Of a stretch of DNA of 5,996 nt, positions 4,432 through 5,996 are shown piece by piece (the first letter of the stretch is position 1; every line of letters begins with the position of its first letter). Position numbers and translations under genes: made by a program. Origin of the DNA: Oscillospiraceae bacterium (lineage in GTDB: Bacteria > Bacillota > Clostridia > Oscillospirales > Oscillospiraceae). The stretch covers positions 1 to 5,996 of the forward strand of contig JAFSZQ010000014.1 in the NCBI GenBank assembly GCA_017458885.1. Reading direction: 5' to 3'. The notes under the pieces are model-generated. The model was not told the DNA's origin. It searched no databases and saw only the letters and a list, made by a program, of their open reading frames with translations.

Positions 4432-5478
4432 ATGAAAACGATGAAACTCAGCAAGACCTCCCGCAAGAATTTCCTGACCTACGCGCTCGTCATCCTCGCG
4501 TTCGTCATTCTGCAGGCCCTCGCCGCAGCGGGCACGCTGTCCTCGATGCTGCGCGGGCTGCTCGTCCCCATCTGCGCCTATGTGGTGATGGCGGTGTCGC
4601 TGAACCTGACCGTCGGCGTGCTGGGCGAGCTGTCGCTCGGACACGCGGGCTTCATGAGCGTGGGCGCGTTCATGGGCGTGACGACGGCGATCTCGCTGCA
4701 AAACGCGATCCCGTCCGCCGAGCTGCGCCTCGTCTGCGCGCTGCTCGTCGGCGCGGTGTTTGCCGGTATCGTCGGCTTCCTCGTCGGCATCCCCGTGCTG
4801 CGGCTCAACGGCGACTACCTCGCCATTGTGACGCTGGCGTTCGGCGAGATCATCAAGAGCATCTTCAACAACCTCTACCTCGGGCTGGACAGCCACGGCT
4901 TCCACCTGAGCCTGCTGGACAACAAGCTCCACATGGAGGACGGCGGCAGGCTCATCATCGGCGGGCCGATGGGCATCGGCGGCATCCAGAAGATCGCGAA
5001 CTTTGCCACGGGCTTCGCGCTCATTATGGTCTGCCTGATCATCATTTTCAACCTCGTGGGCAGCCGCGCGGGACGCGCGATCATGGCGATCCGCGACAAC
5101 CGCATCGCCGCCGAGAGCGTCGGCATCCCCATCACGAAGTACAAGATGATGGCGTTCGTGACGAGCGCCGCGATGGCGGGCGCGGCGGGCGCGCTGTTCG
5201 CGCTGAACTTCTCAACCATCGTCGCCAACAAGTTCGACTTCAACACCTCGATCCTCGTGCTGGTGTTCGTGGTGCTCGGCGGGCTGGGCAATATGCTCGG
5301 CTCCATCGTCGCGGCGGCGGCGCTGACGATCCTGCCCGAGGCGCTGCGCCAGTTCGCGGACTACCGGATGCTGGTCTACGCCATCGTGCTGATCCTCGTG
5401 ATGCTGATCCGCAACAACCCGACGATCCGCAGCTTTTTGGAGCGGTTCCGTCTCAGCCGGAAAGGAGGCGCAGCCTAA
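4432..5478 (+). CDS. livM: Branched-chain amino acid ABC transporter permease LivM
   Basis: The second pore subunit, 348 residues. After a basic N-terminus (about 1-13) come multiple membrane helices. Family segments are 'NLTVGVLGELSLGHAGFMSV' (58-77), 'RLNGDYLAIVTLAFGEI' (124-140), the coupling loop 'GRAIMAIRDNRIAAESVGI' (214-232) and 'VLGGLGNMLGSIVAA' (281-295). The start at ATG 4432 is chosen because GAGGT (4420-4424) lies seven bases upstream; the in-frame GTG at 4423 overlaps that ribosome binding site, and the ATG at 4441 is too far from it. The ribosome binding site itself overlaps the livH stop, so livH and livM are probably translationally coupled. The gene's 3' end contains the AGGAGG that serves livG. 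Confidence 0.95.
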   Translation: MKTMKLSKTSRKNFLTYALVILAFVILQALAAAGTLSSMLRGLLVPICAYVVMAVSLNLTVGVLGELSLGHAGFMSVGAFMGVTTAISLQNAIPSAELRLVCALLVGAVFAGIVGFLVGIPVLRLNGDYLAIVTLAFGEIIKSIFNNLYLGLDSHGFHLSLLDNKLHMEDGGRLIIGGPMGIGGIQKIANFATGFALIMVCLIIIFNLVGSRAGRAIMAIRDNRIAAESVGIPITKYKMMAFVTSAAMAGAAGALFALNFSTIVANKFDFNTSILVLVFVVLGGLGNMLGSIVAAAALTILPEALRQFADYRMLVYAIVLILVMLIRNNPTIRSFLERFRLSRKGGAA

Positions 5479-5996
5479 ATGAGCGAGCTCAAGAAGCGCA
5501 CCGCGACCCGCATGGTGCCGGTGCAGAGCAAGGCGATCGTGCCCGACCGCGATGCCGGACAGAACCCCATTTTGGAGTGCCACCACCTCGGCATCGACTT
5601 CGGCGGGCTGACCGCCGTGAACGATTTCAACCTCATGATCGGGCGCACCGAGATCGCGGGGCTGATCGGGCCGAACGGCGCGGGCAAGACCACGGTCTTC
5701 AACCTGCTGACGAAGGTCTATCAGCCGACGCGCGGCACGATCCTGCTCGACGGCACCGACACCGCCAAGATGACCACCGAGCAGATCAACCGCGCGGGCA
5801 TCGCGCGCACGTTCCAGAACATCCGCCTGTTCAACAACCTCTCCGTGGAGGACAACGTCAAGCTGGGGCTGCACAACCACATCGAGTACGGCATGTGGGG
5901 CGGGATTTTTCGCCTTCCGAAATACTGGCGGGAGGAAAAGCACGCCCATGAGAGCGCCATGGAGCTGCTGAACATCTTCGACATGCAGGAGCTGGC
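5479..5996 (+). CDS. livG: Branched-chain amino acid ABC transporter ATP-binding protein LivG (5' part)
   Basis: The first 172 codons of an ABC ATPase that powers the LivHM pore; the gene continues past the window. The nucleotide-binding domain begins near residue 31 ('ILECHHLGIDFGGLTAV'). The Walker A motif GPNGAGKTT lies at 64-72 and the Q-loop Gln is at 113 ('TFQNIRLF'). The extended segment after the Q-loop (about 130-155, with Tyr/Trp/Arg-rich 'RLPKYWREEKH') is typical of LivG rather than LivF. The signature, Walker B and H-loop are outside the window. ATG 5479 directly follows the livM stop codon, and a full AGGAGG (5463-5468) lies ten bases upstream, so this start is firm. It gives about 29 residues before the usual start of LivG homology. 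livF would be expected next. Confidence 0.94.
   Translation, partial: MSELKKRTATRMVPVQSKAIVPDRDAGQNPILECHHLGIDFGGLTAVNDFNLMIGRTEIAGLIGPNGAGKTTVFNLLTKVYQPTRGTILLDGTDTAKMTTEQINRAGIARTFQNIRLFNNLSVEDNVKLGLHNHIEYGMWGGIFRLPKYWREEKHAHESAMELLNIFDMQEL

Noticed and set aside
3321..4932. Long minus-strand frames opposite livH and livM
   Set aside because: Their products are His/Arg/Asp/Glu/Ala-rich without recognisable domains, and they overlap clear permease genes.

Overview
This window looks like chromosomal DNA from a GC-rich, low-AT Gram-positive anaerobe, most likely a clostridial lineage such as Oscillospiraceae. That placement is inferred from three things: the GC-rich codon use, strong AGGAGG-type ribosome binding sites, and a short lipoprotein signal peptide ending in Leu-Ala-Ala-Cys. 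It is not proven. No mobile elements, rRNA, tRNA or CRISPR arrays are visible.

Left block, minus strand, read right to left: a DusB-type tRNA-dihydrouridine synthase (667-1647), an ECF-type RNA polymerase sigma factor (69-674), and the first 24 codons of a probable zinc-finger anti-sigma factor (1-72, running off the edge). The genes overlap by 8 bp (dus/sigma) and 4 bp (sigma/anti-sigma, ATGA), so they look like one translationally coupled operon. Its probable promoter lies at 1680-1709.

Centre, 1648-2167: a divergent control region. It is the most interesting part of the window. A promoter with a perfect TTGACA -35 box (1840-1868) is followed by a 39-codon ORF (1900-2019) with its own ribosome binding site. 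Residues 22-33 of its peptide include eight Ile/Leu/Val. The ORF is followed by a strong intrinsic terminator (2056-2096), and by a 26-position antiterminator pairing (2011-2036 with 2047-2072) that cannot coexist with that terminator. A third element overlapping the Ile-Leu codons (1970-1977) can pair with the same strand (2028-2035) the antiterminator needs. This is the layout of a classic ribosome-mediated transcription attenuator. It sits in front of a branched-chain amino acid transporter rather than a biosynthetic operon.

Right block, plus strand: a high-affinity branched-chain amino acid (HAAT/Liv-type) ABC importer. It comprises the substrate-binding lipoprotein livJ (2168-3355), the membrane permeases livH (3519-4421) and livM (4432-5478), and the ATPase livG (from 5479, cut by the window end). 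livF is expected just beyond. Between livJ and livH lie two tandem stable RNA hairpins without U-tracts, which probably set the ratio of binding protein to permease. In the proposed circuit, low charged Ile/Leu/Val tRNA stalls the leader ribosome, the antiterminator forms, and the importer is transcribed. When these amino acids are plentiful the terminator stops transcription before livJ.
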